Assembly: GCA_019359075.1 (NCBI GenBank) | Contig: JAHHIB010000045.1 | Location: forward strand, 1 to 64,000 | Source of the DNA: Kalymmatonema hyalinum WJT4-NPBG1 | Lineage (GTDB): Bacteria > Cyanobacteriota > Cyanobacteriia > Cyanobacteriales > Nostocaceae | Length of the DNA: 64,000 nt | Reading direction: 5' to 3' | Part shown: positions 62,894 through 64,000 of the stretch, one piece after another | Layout of the letters: every line of letters starts with the position of its first letter | Numbering within the stretch: the stretch's first letter is position 1 | Notes under the pieces: generated by a model | Seen by the model: the letters and a program-made list of their open reading frames with translations, nothing else | Database searches by the model: none | What the model was told of the DNA's origin: nothing | Made by a program: the position numbers and the translations under genes

Positions 62894-63995
62894 GTTACAT
62901 AAAGTTTGGAAGAAGTGGTTAGCAGCGTGTCGATATTGTTTTAATCAAGCAATATCAATGCAACGTAATTCAAAGACTCGCATCGGTAAATTAAAGTTGC
63001 GAAACATGGTGATGCAATCCGACTTACCTGATTGGGTTAAAGAAGTACCATGCCATATTAAACAAAACGCCATATTTGATGCTCACCAAGCTTATTCAGC
63101 TAGTCGTGACGCTAAATTTCGTTCTGTTCGTAACCCACAACAAACCATTAAGTTTAACAATTCCAACTTTGCAAATGGGAAGTGGTATTACAACAAAACG
63201 AAGAAACTAAACTTTGTCGCAAGCGAACCAATCCCTACAAGTTGTGAGTACGGAACACAATTAATTTATAGGCGTGGTGCATGGTTTGCAGTGTTCCCGT
63301 CTTGTAGTCATGTTGTAGATTCTCTATCTACAAAACTAATAGCCCTAGACCCAGGTGTGAGGAGTTTTCTGACTGGGTATGACGGTGACAAAGTAATAGA
63401 AATAGGTGGTAACGACATGGGTAGGATAACCAGATTGTGCCACTATCTTGATGATTTAATTAGTCGGTCAACTAAGGTGAATTCTAAACGTCGTCAATCA
63501 ATGCGACGTGCTGCAAACAAGTTGCGAGACAGGATACAAAACCTAGTCAATGAAGTCCATAAAAAGACAGCACATTATCTAACCAACAACTACCGTGTCA
63601 TATTTCTTCCCTACTTCGAGACGAACCTAATGGTAGCCAAGTCGAGTAGAAAGATACGGTCAAAAACAGTTAGAAGTATGTTGACTTGGGCGCATTATCG
63701 ATTCAAATTAACCTTGAAACATCAAGCATCAAAGCGTGGTTGCGTGGTGATTGATGTCAGTGAGGCTCATACATCAAAAACCTGTGGTGTATGCGGTCAT
63801 CGACACGCGAAACTTGGTGGTAATAAAGTCCACAAATGCCCGAATTGTGGAACTGAAACATCAAGGGATGCGAACGGCGCACGTAACATCATGTTGCGTG
63901 CTTTGAGGGATACCTCCTTTACCGTCAACCAAGATGGTATTGCTATTGTTTCATTCCAAGCGTTGTTAAGCAACGTTCAAGAATGTTCAGCATAA
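62844..63995 (+). CDS. tnpB: TnpB of the IS607 element
   Basis: The homologous part begins near 62844 (INTKLQSKKIRIYPEPELHK) and runs about 384 residues to TAA 63993-63995. The frame is open further upstream, but that text is the tnpA gene in another frame. No ATG sits at the expected start (the codon there is ATA), so the start may have mutated or translation may be coupled to tnpA. RuvC motifs are intact: LIALDPGVRSF, FLPYFETNLM and SRDANGARNI. The zinc ribbon is CGVCGHRH and CPNCGTET. The protein is a predicted RNA-guided DNA nuclease of IS607 elements. Confidence 0.82.
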   Translation: MNTKLQSKKIRIYPEPELHKVWKKWLAACRYCFNQAISMQRNSKTRIGKLKLRNMVMQSDLPDWVKEVPCHIKQNAIFDAHQAYSASRDAKFRSVRNPQQTIKFNNSNFANGKWYYNKTKKLNFVASEPIPTSCEYGTQLIYRRGAWFAVFPSCSHVVDSLSTKLIALDPGVRSFLTGYDGDKVIEIGGNDMGRITRLCHYLDDLISRSTKVNSKRRQSMRRAANKLRDRIQNLVNEVHKKTAHYLTNNYRVIFLPYFETNLMVAKSSRKIRSKTVRSMLTWAHYRFKLTLKHQASKRGCVVIDVSEAHTSKTCGVCGHRHAKLGGNKVHKCPNCGTETSRDANGARNIMLRALRDTSFTVNQDGIAIVSFQALLSNVQECSA

Positions 63996-64000
63996 ATGTA

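Larger units (their letters stand above)
62250..64000 (+). mobile_element. IS607-family element, right end cut by the window
   Basis: A serine recombinase gene overlaps a tnpB gene on the same strand, the IS607 arrangement. The left boundary is an estimate from the gene start. The right end with its guide-RNA scaffold is beyond the window. Confidence 0.8.

Noticed and set aside
1-64000. tRNA, rRNA, tmRNA or known riboswitch
   Set aside because: I scanned intergenic regions for T-loop text and conserved RNA cores and found none.

Overview
The window looks like chromosomal DNA of a filamentous, probably heterocyst-forming cyanobacterium. The evidence is the many HIP1 octamers (GCGATCGC), heptanucleotide repeats, solo TnpB elements, a single bifunctional (p)ppGpp enzyme of cyanobacterial type, a PatD-like heterocyst-frequency protein, and an SbtA/SbtB bicarbonate-uptake operon. 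No rRNA, tRNA or CRISPR array was found. All calls rest on reading the sequence and translated frames; no database search was run.

Layout. 0-19 kb is mostly housekeeping: a peptidoglycan amidase, a coiled-coil membrane protein cut by a TnpB relic, Rsh, PatD, a fused dipeptide-type ABC ATPase, a methyltransferase, a membrane GTPase, a solo TnpB element, a cryptochrome/photolyase, threonine ammonia-lyase and a VapC-type toxin-antitoxin pair. An 84-bp tandem repeat carrying a small inverted-repeat element leads into an LRR-Roc/COR-TIR gene (19.0-21.8 kb). That gene is out of frame because two identical 68-bp leucine-rich-repeat units replace the normal 69-bp unit. A RelE-type pair, a 2-oxoglutarate oxygenase and a RarA-type ATPase follow.

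27.2-36.5 kb is a minus-strand immune-like cluster. It holds a 3-TM protein next to a 1551-aa SEFIR-STAND protein, a protein with an N-terminal SEFIR and a C-terminal TIR domain, a decayed SEFIR-NB-ARC gene and a PIN toxin-antitoxin pair. 36.5-51.3 kb mixes metabolism (pirin, two metallopeptidases, NudC, agmatinase-type ureohydrolase, RluA-type pseudouridine synthase) with gene relics, a Uma2 nuclease and a GmrS/DUF262-AlbA-like protein. 51.4-55.4 kb holds two tandem TIR genes, the second with 16 TPR units, between imperfect direct repeats.

55.4-60 kb carries a Ni/Co efflux-type transporter with an AraC regulator, then an sbtA-sbtB-carbonic anhydrase operon for inorganic carbon uptake. The right end has a DUF433 protein, a GH10-like secreted hydrolase and an IS607-type element (serine recombinase plus TnpB).

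The strongest candidates for undescribed biology are the SEFIR cluster (27.2-35.6 kb), the possibly phase-variable LRR-Roc-TIR gene, and the TIR/TIR-TPR pair with an inverted-repeat element directly upstream.
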